The notes beneath the pieces are model-generated. The model saw nothing but the letters and a program-made list of their open reading frames with translations, was not told the origin of the DNA and made no database searches. 64,000 bases of DNA from Capronia americana (Eukaryota; Ascomycota; Eurotiomycetes; Chaetothyriales; Herpotrichiellaceae), in contig JADWQD010000007.1 in the NCBI GenBank assembly GCA_016110215.1, positions 1,054,001-1,118,000 on the forward strand, written 5' to 3'. Shown piece by piece: positions 44,961 through 56,633 of this stretch. The position numbers were made by a program, and so were the translations under genes. How positions within the stretch are numbered: position 1 is the stretch's first letter; every line of letters starts with the position of its first letter.

Positions 44961-45422
44961 ATGGGCAACACTGCGTCTGGCTACTCCGAGCTCCGCCGCG
45001 GCGATGGCTTCTCCCAGGCTGGATGGCGGCGCGGGCCCCGACCCCGACCCTTATACATTGACAGCGACCTCGGAGTGACGTACGTCCGATACCCAGATCG
45101 GTACGGCCACAGCAGTAATGAGACCCATCGCCATCGCCGTAACGCTCGACTCCAACGCCGCGGCCGGTACGACGACAACCTCTTCGACTGGGTCGGCGAT
45201 ACCTACCGCCAGTCCCGCCACATAGCTCCACACGGCAGGTCGTCCAGGCCCCCATATTGGAGCAAGCGCGAATACTGGAACGATCTCGATTACGCGTATG
45301 GATGTGACCTGTACTACCCGAGGTGGCTACGCACTCTTCCGCGTAAACCGCCGGGGGTCTCCCTGAACCCACATGAGAGGTACGGTCCGTACATGAGCGG
45401 AGGTCTTAGTCGACGGTCATAG
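44961..45422 (+). CDS. Small basic protein with a possible N-myristoylation start
   Basis: 153 aa. It begins MGNTASGYSELRRGDGF; Gly2 followed by Ser/Ala at position 6 fits an N-myristoylation site. The rest is rich in Arg, Tyr, Trp and Pro, with DDNLFDWVGDTYRQSRH and YWNDLDYAYGCDLYYPRW. No domain was recognised. The ATG has a plausible leader (ACCAATCATGG). A second frame on the opposite strand is also open, so coding status is moderate. Confidence 0.45.
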   Translation: MGNTASGYSELRRGDGFSQAGWRRGPRPRPLYIDSDLGVTYVRYPDRYGHSSNETHRHRRNARLQRRGRYDDNLFDWVGDTYRQSRHIAPHGRSSRPPYWSKREYWNDLDYAYGCDLYYPRWLRTLPRKPPGVSLNPHERYGPYMSGGLSRRS

Positions 45423-46326
45423 TCGCATGCCGGTAGTGCTTCTTGCTTGGAGAATTGGACTTGCACCAGGTTCTGGCGATGGATATTAATTCAGACCCCA
45501 AAGACCAGCATCAGACAAGAATAACAACATCATCATCACCGCATCATTCTGATCTGGGACCCTGGCGCGATACGCTAGCGCCATTGATTGCTTTCGACCT
45601 TCTTCGAAGCCACCGACCTTGACAGCAGCAATCCTCTCAACGGCAGTGCGGACAGGAGAGCGAGGGCGGGTCGGTTCCGGCGAATCCAGATCAGCATAAA
45701 TAGGCGGTTGACAAGCCTGGATCGATGGAATTCGAAGGATAGAGGCATGACATGGATTAACAGGACAGACCAAGTCGTGATTGTGCATGGGGATTGATAA
45801 ACTAAGTCGTGGATGGGCGCATGGGGGATTGATGGTTCATACGAGGCAAAGCATCCGCGAGACCATGATGTCTTCGTGGGAGGCCGTCCCATTCTGTGCT
45901 CGTGTACGCTTGCCGCTTCCTCTTCCGGTGGTCAGACACCGAGGTACTGGTGCCCAAGGTAGAATCTCGCACCACAGCATCCGATCCAATTCTTGCGACA
46001 GATCCCCGACGAAGTGTGTATTTCAGAAGAAGCAACTCCGAAAACCACAACGCGGAAGATATCCACTGGCTTGCATCATAGATGTCTTAGATTCTAGTGG
46101 TGGCTGCAATCAAACGGTAACAGCATCACGGATTTTGCTAGTAGACGGACGCAATGCAAGATACAACTGCCCAGCCTGCCCAGATCAAAGGGCCGAAGTG
46201 GTGATGTCGGGTTCGGGATGGGCTTCGCAGCGAGAAGGGGTTGGCAGGTGTTATATGTATGTCGATCATGATTGCAACGTCGTTGTATGCTGGCATTCCC
46301 CAGCCATCCTCTAGGTCCTTTGAGAT
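45423..46326. other. Interval with no supported gene
   Basis: ORFs of up to 177 codons on the plus strand have no recognisable domain and overlap similarly open frames on the other strand. Confidence 0.4.
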
Positions 46327-48869
46327 TCAGCGGGACGTACCCAATGAGCTGCCATCTCCCCAGGCGACGTGAAGGTCCTTCTGCTCCGCGAGCTTCTCGT
46401 CCTTGTACCACAATTCAAAGGTGACATCGGCTGGGCCGATGTTGACGCGAAGCTCGCATTCTGCTTCTAGATGAGTCTTGCCTCTTTCATACCAGTACTT
46501 CTTCTTCTGATCGAAGTCGCCGATGTACTTGCGGATGTCAGCTTCAATGGTGCAGAACCTCTCAGAGCCAGGCTGCGAGGTGCTGTGCGGCAATTCGCCA
46601 TCCATGTCCGACACAACTATATCGAACCTTAACCGTTGTCTTCTGCTGACCTTGTTGGGATCGAAGATACGCGTCACTGGCACGGTCATGGTATCGCTCG
46701 GCGTCAGTCTCTGGCCCTTTTTGATCACCCAGATGATCTGATTCGCCGCCCACACCTTTCCTGTAACACGCGGTAGCTCGTCTTCCGAGTCCAGCCTGTC
46801 TTGGTAAAGATGCTTGTTTCGATCAAACAATTGCTTGCCGATGAAGCCGTAGCTGTAGCGACTGATCCAGTTGCGAAGCACTTGTGGTTGTGACTTTTTG
46901 TTTATCCAAGCCATTTCATTGACAACGAGACCTCTGGCGACGGTCTGCTGCGGATCGCTCGCCGTGAGCACAGTCATGCCTCGCAGGCACGAACGGGAAT
47001 CATCGCAATATCTCTCCTCGAGTTTTTCTTTGACATACAGGTTGCTTCCCAAACCGCCGGTCAGCACGATATGACGAACAGAGCGGCCCTTGGTGCGATC
47101 CAGCTGTTCCATGCTCTGAAATTGGCTGTCCAAAATCTTGTAGATCTTTTCAAGGCGCATGTCAAAGAGTGCCGCCATACGCTCTGGGTCGAATATGAGA
47201 CATCCTCGCTCCACGTCGGCGGCTTCGTTGGAGAAGTCCGGCGGAAGCACGCCGAGTGGAACCATGAAGGGCACGTTCAATCTTCTGTGGGTTGCCGAAA
47301 GACGCCATTTGTTTCGCTGAAATCTTGGACTAGCCGCCGCCATTTGGGCAGCTGTTCGAGTGTCGGAAACCAAGCCTGGATCGCCTCTGTTGATGATCTC
47401 GAGCTTCTGTGCCACATAGTCTTCAAAGTCCCTGTCGATCAAGGCCGAGCCAGCGGCCACGCCGTGCACTCGATCAAGTTGTTCGAGCTGCAGGGGCTCG
47501 TCCGTGGCTGATGCAACTTCGAGCAGTGAAATATCCGCAGTGCCACCCCCGGCGTCGCACACAAGGATAATGTCGCCTTGCTTGAGAGCAGATCTCCGCT
47601 CGCGTACTGTCTCGACGGCCGCCGCCTGTGCCTCGGTCAAGGTAACTTCCGCAGTATGGCCTGGGACTCCGCCATTGGCGAATCCAGCCCTCTTGATAAC
47701 AGCCTTGAAGCAGTCGACCACCTCCGGATCCCAAGCATTGGGGACGCTGAACACGAAACGTACCATCCCCTCCCACAGATCAGGTCTCGAATCCTTAAAG
47801 GAGGACTCGATATGTTGGTAAACCTTGCCCAGGTAGTCCTGAAACCACCGCTGGACATCGTCGTGGGTTACGCCGCCAATGTGCTCCGCACGTTGACTCA
47901 GCAGTACACGGTCGTCCAAGAATAGCTTGAAAAATTCCCGGTTCGTCTTGTAGGGAGAGTACCTTTCATCGTCCTCAAGAGCGAGTAAACCCCACGAGGA
48001 TAGTTTTTCTGTCATCGAATAACTGCGTCTCTCCCGCCCGTGCCCCTTTAACTCGTACACTAGCAGGGTCGGGATTTTGTGATGCACCTCGCGTGGCTCC
48101 GATCCAGGCCAGTCTTTATATAGGGCCTGTGGTGGCTGATATTCTTCACATGCCCATGATACACCTACAGGAGCTATTAGCAATGTCGTCCAATGGTTCT
48201 TTGCGAGATCATACCCGTATAGGTCATCCCAAAATCGACGGCAACGACGAGTCTTTGCTTCGAGGTACTGAGCGCTTGAGCTGCACCAGCAGTCGACGGT
48301 CTCTGAGCAGTAAACTTGTTCACGGAGCGTCTTGTTGCTCCCCGTGACCGTGCCGTATCATGCTGTTTCCCTTTACTACTATAACCATTCATGAACCGTG
48401 GCGAGGCTCCATCCGTAGTTCCTTCTCCGCCACGCCGCATAGGGTTGGCCCTAGCCTCTCTTGCAATAGCTTCAAGAGTGCCAATGCATCGAGAAACCGA
48501 GGCATGGCTCATCTGCACTCGAGGCATATACAGCTTAATAGCATCGTTGTCTTTGAGGGTCCACCTCACCCTTGTGTATATTTTCAACGTGCCGGCTCTT
48601 TCGAGGTCTTTCAGGCTCTGCTGGTTGGCATCCGCCACAGCGGCGATGGAGTCTTTTGCATCGCAGATGACTTGTTGTACCCTGTATCTATCTTCTTTGC
48701 CCAGCTGTGGCCATGTAGATTCTGCGAGTTTGCAAAGGTCGAGGAGTTCGCGCTCGAATTGCTCAAGATATCTCTTCGCCTCGCGCGATTCGGCAGACGC
48801 TGAAACGAGTCGAAAGCCATACTCGATGACCTGCTTGCCGGCAGTGAGAGCAGTCGTTGGCTCGAGCAT
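46327..48869 (-). CDS. HSPA12-like Hsp70 ATPase with a helical NLR-type N-terminal domain
   Basis: Exons 48869-48215 and 48164-46327 give 830 aa. Splicing (GTATGA...CTGTAG) rebuilds the first phosphate-binding motif VAVDFGMTYTGVSWA at ~209-223. Later are VCDAGGGTADISLLEV (phosphate 2) and VLTGGLGSNLYVKEKLE (adenosine), so the actin-like ATPase fold is complete. The substrate-binding half is divergent, as in HSPA12. The first ~160 residues are all-helical: LTAGKQVIEYGFRLVSASAE, a region with cysteines and leucines, then YTRVRWTLKDNDAIKLYMPR. The WTLKD...L pattern resembles the N-terminal (SesA/HeLo-like) domains of fungal STAND receptors. A low-complexity linker joins the two. ATP-dependent sensing or scaffolding is inferred. 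The 3' end could include another small exon. Confidence 0.82.
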
Positions 48870-49336
48870 GAGGTGCAAGGTGCCAGAGACACGCTGGTCT
48901 CCCCCGCGGCGCGGAGGGTAGGGCGCCTACATATGAGAAGCGTGGTGCAGCTGCAAGCCGGAATCTCTGGGGGCTGAGCGACACACGAAGACGCACCGAG
49001 ACCACTCAAATGCCCTGTACACAGCCACATCAATTAGTGCCAAACCGCCCCCAAGCAAGCATCCAGCTAAGATTCGATGCCGGCGTCTGCACTGCCGTGA
49101 TAGCCTTGCGCTGGCCACGATTTATTATGCATCGAGACGTTCGAGAAGGCGACCATTGCTGGGACATTGCCAATAGAACATCGAAAAGTACCGACATATG
49201 TAGTAGCCGCACCTTCCTGTCATGTATCATTCCAGACCAGAATCCAACACCTTCGCTATGCAATTCCGGATGGCACTTCATGCAACGCGATACCAACATC
49301 GTCACAATCGTGGAATGTTTAAAAGCGCAAGTGATG
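48870..49336. other. Spacer between PLC-like 3' end and Hsp70-like promoter
   Basis: Only short ORFs. It carries the promoter of the minus-strand Hsp70-like gene. Confidence 0.4.
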
Positions 49337-50780
49337 TTATCGAAGTAACACCCAAGAGGTGAAACCCCATAGGAGAAGATACCATTTCAGCTGCGCAACA
49401 TCCTTGACAGATATCCCGCCGTTTGTCGTCCCCGCCGTTCCACAACAACTCGCTCGATCATAGCTGATACCGTTGGCATCGGCGGCGACCTGGAAGACAC
49501 TCCCATTGAAACTCCCGAGATTGTAGTAGTCAACCAGCAAGAATGTCGGCGGACGATCCCACATGGTGGTGCAGTTGGCCACCGCCCAGCCCGCCGAGCC
49601 GTACCCACGGACCCCATTCGTTTCGTTCAGGAGCGGAAAGAATGGCACGTCGATGCTGATTCCCGCCACGGCAACGTCAAGGTTCAGATTATGGTTGGCC
49701 ATGTACATCCTGTCCTCGCGAACACCGCGTCCCTGATCCGGCGGTCGTTGTGCGGTGCACGGAAAGTCTCGATCGGTGGGGGAGAAGGGCGTCTCCCACA
49801 TCTGCGAGAATTCGTCGAGAAGCCAAGGGATGGCCGTCTGATTTGCCTCGTAGTCCAGCATGACGACGGCGCGCTGGTTGCGGAAGATCATTTCCGCGAG
49901 CGTCGGCCAGCTGTCGAGCGGCATGGGTTGTGTCGGAGGCGTGTAGACGAAGTCAATGAGGCCTGAGTTGACAACGGGGGCGGTGAAGTTTCCCGGGTTG
50001 ACGACATCGTAGTTGCCCATGAGCACGGCCACCACATCGTAGGGATGCGCGCGGAGCCACTTGGCAACGGTGCTCAGGTAGTCCTCCAACGTACCGACGT
50101 TGAGAAGCTCACACGAGGTGTGGCATAGGTACATCGTTCCGTTTTCTAGGTGCGTCTGGAATTGTACTATGGCCCGCTGTCAGTCTTTGCAAACATTTTG
50201 GGTCGGTTGGTGGCTGCCACCTACGCATTCGGACGCCGTCATTGAGCTGGGTTTCCACGTCCAGCATCTGGTTGGAGGCGAGATTGCCAGGCCGAACGAA
50301 GGGGCTGTTATGAGCACCGACATGGGTTATATTGCTGAACTTCCGATTACAGAGTGCAGGATGGCCATTACACGGGACTGTGTTCGTCGGCTGCGCAGAG
50401 GTCGATGTACGTGAGGCTGTGCTGTTTGTCGTCGCTGTGCCATTCAGGGTGGTAGTCGTCCTTGAACTGCCAACTAATACAGTCTCGGTCGGACTTGACG
50501 TTGTCGTCCCGTTCCCCGACCTGGTCGTTGACGATGTTGCGGTTTCATTATTGGTCGCGAAGATGCTTGAAAGGTCCGTGATGGTGGCATAATCGGTGGT
50601 CGCCGTGATGGTTATTGTGCTCGACTCATCTGCGTATGTTGTTCCGGAGGTGGCATAGTCTGCGCCCGTAGCCGTTGGTGACTGTGTCGTCTCAGTCGAT
50701 CCGCTGGACGTCCCCTCATCGGATTGGGCATATGCTCTCAGCACAAGCCCGGAAAGGAACAGGCATACGGTTAGTCGCAT
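49337..50780 (-). CDS. Secreted PI-PLC X-domain-like phosphodiesterase
   Basis: Exons 50780-50225 and 50166-49337 give 461 aa. The N-terminus MRLTVCLFLSGLVLRAYAQ is a signal peptide. About 120 Ser/Thr-rich residues with many N-glycosylation sites follow. The TIM-barrel domain begins NITHVGAHNSPFVRPGN, the first catalytic-type histidine. Across the splice RM|LQFQTHLENGTMYLCHTSC gives the second histidine region, and VVAVLMGNYD and AVVMLDYEAN are further barrel strands. It belongs to the fungal PLC-like phosphodiesterase group, which resembles bacterial PI-PLC but often lacks proven activity. The terminal hydrophobic segment (WYLLLWGFTSWVLLR) could anchor it or be a GPI signal. It is divergent from the SUR7-like gene. 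Confidence 0.87.
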
Positions 50781-51870
50781 GTTGGAGGCACTTGAATGGC
50801 GAGAAATCCAGCCCGACCTGTAGCCACAGACGGAGATGACTGAAGCCTAGTGTACCAGAGAATGTCCGCTACAACTTCTACCTCGTAATAGCAAACTTTT
50901 GACGCTAAGGGAAAACGGGATAATCAAGCAGTGAAGGACTGAACAAATACAGCGTGAATCGATCACATGTGAACGGCATGTCACTGGTGGAGTCCGTACG
51001 AGTACTCGTACTAAAGCCTTGACAGAAGGAAACGAGGCCGATGACGCGTGGATCTTGGGCGGGTGTCTGGAGCAGGGATCCTTTTATCAAAGTTTCAGCT
51101 GAACGGACTGGCTTTTGACTCGCAAACCTTCCTTGAGCCTCGCCCTGTAGGGGTACGAGCAGGGACAAGGTATCCAGGAGTTGTCCATGCTTCATCGTCC
51201 CAGGCCTGAATGGACGGACGACGTGGCAAGATCCGGTTTGCGCTGCCTCGCTCTTCGTCCAGCTTCAGGACGTGGAGTTGGTGACAAGAAAATTGCAGAC
51301 GATCAGCAACGCGGCCGTCGGAAGAGCTTCCCTTTCCTCCATGCGCTTTACCTTTTACAGTTAGCGTGTCTAAATACTCTCGCTTAGTGGAGACAAGGCT
51401 GCCACATGACGTCGCTCGGACCCCGCCATCAACACTATCTCCGCCCAAGCCACGCTCAACAGACTCTCCCCTGTCTCGCCCGCCTCTGGTCTGTGTGTCT
51501 TGTCTGTGCTGTGCAACGTTGGTGACAGGGTGGGCACGGTGGGTTAATTCTTTATGGAGCCCGAGGGCTGAGCTGGAGCTCATAGAACTCGTACCGGCCC
51601 AGACATTTTGTCTCGTCCTCCACGTCTTCACTCACGATGACGCGTTTATTCGTGCTCAATGAACAATCTCCTGGTCCTCTGTTGATTTTGCAGCTGTTTC
51701 CGATTTCGTTCTCGCTTGATTTGCTGGACTAACCCGGAGCCTTTTTGACGCATACGAGGTAGAGAGCAGAGATGAATGCTATCACACACACCTAAAATCG
51801 ACAGGAAACCAACAACCGGGGCCTGAGTCAGAAACAGTCTACTGTCTTCCCCTTCCCCGATACAATCAAG
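50781..51870. promoter_or_regulatory. Divergent upstream region (PLC-like / SUR7-like)
   Basis: About 1.1 kb between outward-facing starts. No gene recognised. Confidence 0.4.
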
Positions 51871-52893
51871 ATGAATTTCTTCCGACGCTCGAGGTCGAAA
51901 CAGCCTCATGCGGAGGACTCGTCGAACAAGGAGATCATCGCCGCTGGATCTGGGTATTCGAAACCAGCACCGACCAGCCTCCGCGTCTTCACCATAACGA
52001 CCTATACCCTCGCGACGGTCTTCCTCATCCTCGTTCTGATAGGTAACATCAACAATAATGCCGTCATCCGGAGTACTTATTTCCTGAAAATCGATCTCGC
52101 AAACATCATCCCCGCATCCGTCCCATATGCGGTCTTCATCAACAGCATCGCGCAGTCGATCGGCCTGCACGACTTCTATCAAGTCGGGCTCTGGAATTTC
52201 TGCGAGGGATACAATGGGGAGGGCATCACCCATTGCTCCTCCACCGAGACGTTGTACTGGTTCAATCCCGTGGAGATCATCCTGAACGAACTCCTTGCCG
52301 GGGCATCAATAACGTTGCCAAGCGAGGTAGTCGACGTGCTTGACCTTGTGAAGCTGGCCTCGGCGTGGATGTTCTCCTGCTTCATCGTCGGCGTGTGCCT
52401 CACCTTCCTGTGCATCTTCTTCGCCCCCATGGGCTTCTCCAAGCACCCGCGCTGGGAACATCGCGCGAAACGCATCTTCCTCCGGCAGTTGCCCATCACG
52501 ATCCTGACCTTCGGGGCGTTGTTGCTGACCGCGGCGGCGACTCTGATCGCCACGGTCATGTTCATCATTTTCCGCAACAAGTTCCAGGGCGCCGCGGATT
52601 TGAACATCCACGCACATCTGGGGAAGCCCATGTTCGCGTTCATGTGGATCGCCACGGGACTGGACCTGATCGGCTTCCTCATGCAGATCGGGACGTGCTG
52701 CGGCGTGTGTTGCTGTACTGGCAGGCGCAAGGCCGAGAGACGGAGCCTGAGACAGAGTCAACTGAATCGATCTGACAGGGAAGGAGGTGCGGGCGGTGAG
52801 GAAGAAAAGGTGGTAGTGCAGGACGGCATTGGGAGTTCCTCTACGGGGACACCTCCACCCGGCAGATTCCGCAGTCATTTTAGGAAGAGATAA
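51871..52893 (+). CDS. SUR7/PalI-family four-helix membrane protein
   Basis: 340 aa, single exon. There are four hydrophobic segments: TLATVFLILVLIGNI, FSCFIVGVCLTFLCIFF, LTFGALLLTAAATLIATVMF and FMWIATGLDLIGFLMQIG. The long extracytoplasmic loop carries the SUR7-type motif VGLWNFCEGY with a second cysteine (THCSS) nearby. A cysteine run, CCGVCCC, follows the last helix and is a candidate palmitoylation site. The N-terminus is basic and the C-terminus is polar and acidic. SUR7/PalI proteins sit in eisosome-associated plasma-membrane domains or act in pH sensing; which applies here cannot be told. Confidence 0.88.
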   Translation: MNFFRRSRSKQPHAEDSSNKEIIAAGSGYSKPAPTSLRVFTITTYTLATVFLILVLIGNINNNAVIRSTYFLKIDLANIIPASVPYAVFINSIAQSIGLHDFYQVGLWNFCEGYNGEGITHCSSTETLYWFNPVEIILNELLAGASITLPSEVVDVLDLVKLASAWMFSCFIVGVCLTFLCIFFAPMGFSKHPRWEHRAKRIFLRQLPITILTFGALLLTAAATLIATVMFIIFRNKFQGAADLNIHAHLGKPMFAFMWIATGLDLIGFLMQIGTCCGVCCCTGRRKAERRSLRQSQLNRSDREGGAGGEEEKVVVQDGIGSSSTGTPPPGRFRSHFRKR

Positions 52894-53884
52894 GACTGGC
52901 ACAGAGAGTATGCCCACCGATTCAGGTATGCACAACGAGATGGACCGGACGGATTTCACCCAGCAGCGGACAATATCTCCCGTCAATACGAAAAGGAAGA
53001 AGACTCATCAGCGAACATGATCTCCCGCCAAGGCAGGAAAGAAAAAGGCAATGATCCAACGGCGATGAGATGGGCGGAGACTTCAAAAACTCTATCAACC
53101 GTCATAGTCACCTTTCACCTTCGCCTGGGCTGGGCTGATCTGGGCTGGGGCTCGGCTGGGTTGAGTTCCCATTCCTGTACCTCGTTTATCCTGCTATCTC
53201 CACCTCCGTCACGCCATGAAAAAGGAAGTAGGGGGAAGAAATGGTGCAGTGCAGCACAGCACAGTAGACGGCATGGCAGAAGACAGTTGTGCCCGAACCA
53301 TAGATCCGATTCACGACACGTCAGGACATTACCCCGTCGAGCATCGAGCTTCGGGCTTCGAGCTTCAGGCTTCGAGCATCGAGCATCGAGCATCGAGCAT
53401 CGATTTGGATTTGATATCGACATGCCAGAAAGGAACATCTTTTTCCTTTTTTTTTTTTCGCACACGACATAAGGATTGTACCTTCCTCCCCACGTATGGA
53501 CGGATCGGATCCCTTTCAGGGTCAACTGGGCTGGCTGCTTCGTCCGGGAGATCGGAGCTGTGAGATGGCGGAGCCATGAGATGGGCAAGACATAACTACA
53601 TAGGCCCTAAAAGGGGATTCTGCAGCGCAGACGCAGACGAAGACTCACTAGACTTTACGGTGCTCGGAAGAGGACACTTCGAAACGGTGTACATCCACGG
53701 CCTCGAGGGTATTCATCGTCTGTCGTTCAATTCATTCTTTTGGGTGGCTTCGAAGAGCAATAGCCGCTGCTTCGGGAGTCATTACCACGTGAATTTTGTG
53801 GAATATTCTCCTCATTCGCATGTCCATGCTCACATTAAATAGATGGCCAACATGACAGATCGAGCAAACCTCCCACAGCCCGTT
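52894..53884. other. Repeat-bearing intergenic region
   Basis: Holds a GGGCT-rich stretch near 53128-53161, the heptamer minisatellite below and a poly-T tract near 53448-53458. An 88-codon ORF at 53576 has no support. Confidence 0.5.
53339..53401. repeat. Heptamer minisatellite, nine copies
   Basis: Nine adjoining 7-mers, in order: GAGCATC, GAGCTTC, GGGCTTC, GAGCTTC, AGGCTTC, then GAGCATC four times. The last four are identical, suggesting recent expansion by slippage. Confidence 0.92.
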
Positions 53885-55267
53885 TCATACCTTGGCAGCG
53901 TCTCCGTTTACTTCCCCATTCGTCGCTGCCTCGGCCCTGGGTGTTGGCGTTGGCATTGGCACAGGCCCGCCAGGCGAGGTGGGTAGCCGTGCCGTCAGCA
54001 CCTCGACACCATCGTCGGTGACCAACAAGGTATGTTCAAACTGAGCGGACCGGCTTCCATCCGAGGTCACGGCGGTCCAGTCATCCGGCCAGGTCTTATC
54101 CTTGTAACTGCCCAGGCAAATCATGGGCTCGATCGTGAAGGTCATTCCGGTTTTACATTTGCCCACGGCCTTGTTTTTCCCGTAGTGCGGGACGTTGGGC
54201 GCGCAATGGAACAGGGAATTAATACCGTGTCCGCAGTACGTCTTGACGACGCTCAGATTGTGAGATTTAGCATGCTTTTCGATGATGTCGCCAAAGTCAC
54301 CGATCTTGACACCCGGTTTCACGTGCTCGATGGCCTTTTCAAGGCATTGCCGCGTGGTTTCGACGAGACGGACGTTGTCAGGGTCGGCCTTGGCCTTGTC
54401 GCCGATGTAGTACGTCTCGTTCAGATCGCCGTGGTAGCCTTCGTGGAAGAGTGTCACGTCGATGTTGAGAATGTCGCCGTCTTGCAGGACCCGCTGGTCG
54501 GGAATGCCGTGGCAGATGACTTCGTTGGGAGATGTGCAGACCGACTTGGGGAAATGATTGTAGTTCAATGGGGAAGGATATGACTATCGCCACGCAGTCA
54601 GCAGCAAGCACTGGAATGCAGTAAACAGACGGAGGAGGCTCGACGTACATTTCGCTCCAGACACGCATTGTGGACAATCTCATCGATGTAGTCTGTCGTC
54701 ACTCCGGGCTTTGCGGCGGCAGCGGCAATGTCGAGCACTTCTCTGGCCAGTCTGCAGACCTTGCGCATGCCCGCAATGCCCTTTTCATCGAGAGCCTGGA
54801 TGTTGTTCTTGCGGACGTACGGATATCGTGGGATCCCGTCTTCCGACCACTCGGGATGCGGTATCGACTTGGGCACCACCCGCTTCGGCGACAGAGGGTA
54901 GACCGGTCTTAAAGGGCCCGTGAAAGGATATGTGGGGTAGGGGTTGAAGTGGCCGGTTTCTGGATCAACTTTAGACACGACCTTCGGAGGGATGAAATTG
55001 CGCAGGGGATTCGTACTCTTGTGGAGGGCCTTGTGTTCAGCCTGCGGGTGTCCAGATTAGCCATTCTCGCTCTGCGCTCTTCCGGGAATGCAGTCTTTCC
55101 TCACAAAAGACCAGAGGTTAGCCTACCCAACTCCGCTTGAAGCAATCCTGCGAGCAGAAGAAGCTCTCCACGTTCATCTCTTTGCATTTGGGGCATTGGA
55201 GTGATGAGGCGTCATTTTCGCAATTCAGGCCCGGGCATTTTCGGGCTTGCGCAGCCGCTTGGTCCAT
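53885..55267 (-). CDS. MAP1: Methionine aminopeptidase 1
   Basis: Exons 55267-55127, 55041-54649 and 54583-53885 give 410 aa, the expected size. The N-terminus has the MAP1 zinc-finger region: CPGLNC, CPKCKEM, FFCSQDC, then AEHKALH after the first splice. The catalytic domain has all metal ligands: D220 and D231 (NIDVTLFHEGYHGDLNETY), H297 (YCGHGIN), E330 (TFTIEPM) and E361 (AQFEHTLLV), plus the substrate histidine H203 in ICHGIPD. The enzyme removes initiator methionine co-translationally. The second splice joins CLERN to SYPSPLNYNHFPKS, exactly as in relatives. The last ~30 residues are a Pro/Thr-rich extension. Confidence 0.95.
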
Positions 55268-56633
55268 CTTGACGTGGTGGGCGAGGGCGAAGTCTGGTGA
55301 TCTCTTGCTTCAGTCCTAGGGAAGGTCGATTTGGATGTTATGAAATTGATCACTACAGAGGAAGGAAGTTCCAAGTCTCTTCGAGTGGAAGGGGATATGA
55401 TGACTCCGCTGGCTCGTCCAAGAACGAGTGTGCTAAACGAGGCAGATGTTGACAAAATATTCGGGACATGCAAATTGCGGAGTGATCGTATGGCGTGTGG
55501 CACTGGGTGGTTCGAGGAGAGGAGCATCGGATTAAAGTAACGCCGTCGCCGACAGGCCAAACCCGACCCGGATTAGGATAATGCCTTTGTACAGCCAAAA
55601 TGCTCTATTGTCTTGCGAACCAACAATAGTAAAGCCTGTTCCGTTGTGTAGGATCATGTCCAACCAGACTCATCGTATGATGAGAGAAGCAAGTCTGACA
55701 ATGTAGTTACAGTATGGTTTTCAAACATCTCGATGACTGAGGCTCAGCGGTCCACCAAGACCATATAGACGTACCCCTCTTGCAACATTGTTGCGAGGCG
55801 TTTTTCGAGCGGCCCCTGTTGCTGTAGTTCAAGGCCGGACAGATAACACAGACACATTCCAGCGGCCTCCTCGATCCGCTTGCAAACAAGTCGATTGAAG
55901 AATCCCAGGTTCTACTTGACCAAAGCATGAGAGAGAAACAGCGCTCTCGATCTTGCCATATTCCGAGGTAAACCTAGATCGAGGCGGACGACCTTTCTTC
56001 TTTCCTTGTGAAAATCTTTACGGCACTCAGACGCGAGCACAGTCTTAGCAAGCTTCCTTGGACGTGTTCGCTATGCATACGGAGTACCCCAACAGATACA
56101 TCTGACCGCTGAGCAAAGTCAGGGACTCCCACCGGCGCACGCGCCCTTCCCAGCCTTGCTTTGCTTAGCATCCATTTCTCTTTTCTTCCGTAGTCTTGGT
56201 TTGACGCAGAAGCGCTTGTATTGTTCTACAGCAAAACTGGCCTGCTGAGCACCCCATGAGCCCGAGGCGGGACGGTCTCCCTCAGTGCTCTTGGCTCCCT
56301 TTGTGATATCGACCTCCGCCACGAAGGCTGGTGCGAATCCAATGGAATTGTAATCTGCTGAAAAAGGTCGCTGTATGAGCTGAGCTGTGGGAATCGACCC
56401 CCGATCTCAAGGCTCCGAAAATTGTGTTCAACTTGATTCCCAGGATGATTTGCAGGTAGACTGTGCCATTTCGTCGGTCGGGGAGAGCATGGTTTCCAAG
56501 ACCTTCTCTGAAGCCCCTTGATAAAATGGTCACAAGCCGAAGACTTAGACAGTCTGCTGACAAGAGAGGATCGAATGCGGCTAAGCACGAGCAGAGTTTG
56601 TGGTCAGGGAAGTTGTTGTGCAACATGCAACGC
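55268..56633. other. Interval upstream of MAP1 with one coding-like stretch
   Basis: Contains the MAP1 promoter and the 3' flank of the next regulator. On the minus strand 56360-56119 reads DYNSIGFAPAFVAEVDITKG and on to a TGA, with sound codon sense but no ATG and no recognised family. It may be a terminal exon or relic. Confidence 0.3.

Noticed and set aside
48177..48878. Separate small gene upstream of the Hsp70-like frame
   Set aside because: A standard intron rebuilds the DFGMTYTG motif across the two frames, so both are one gene.
51646..52233. 195-codon minus-strand ORF
   Set aside because: Overlaps the SUR7-like gene on the other strand and has no independent support.
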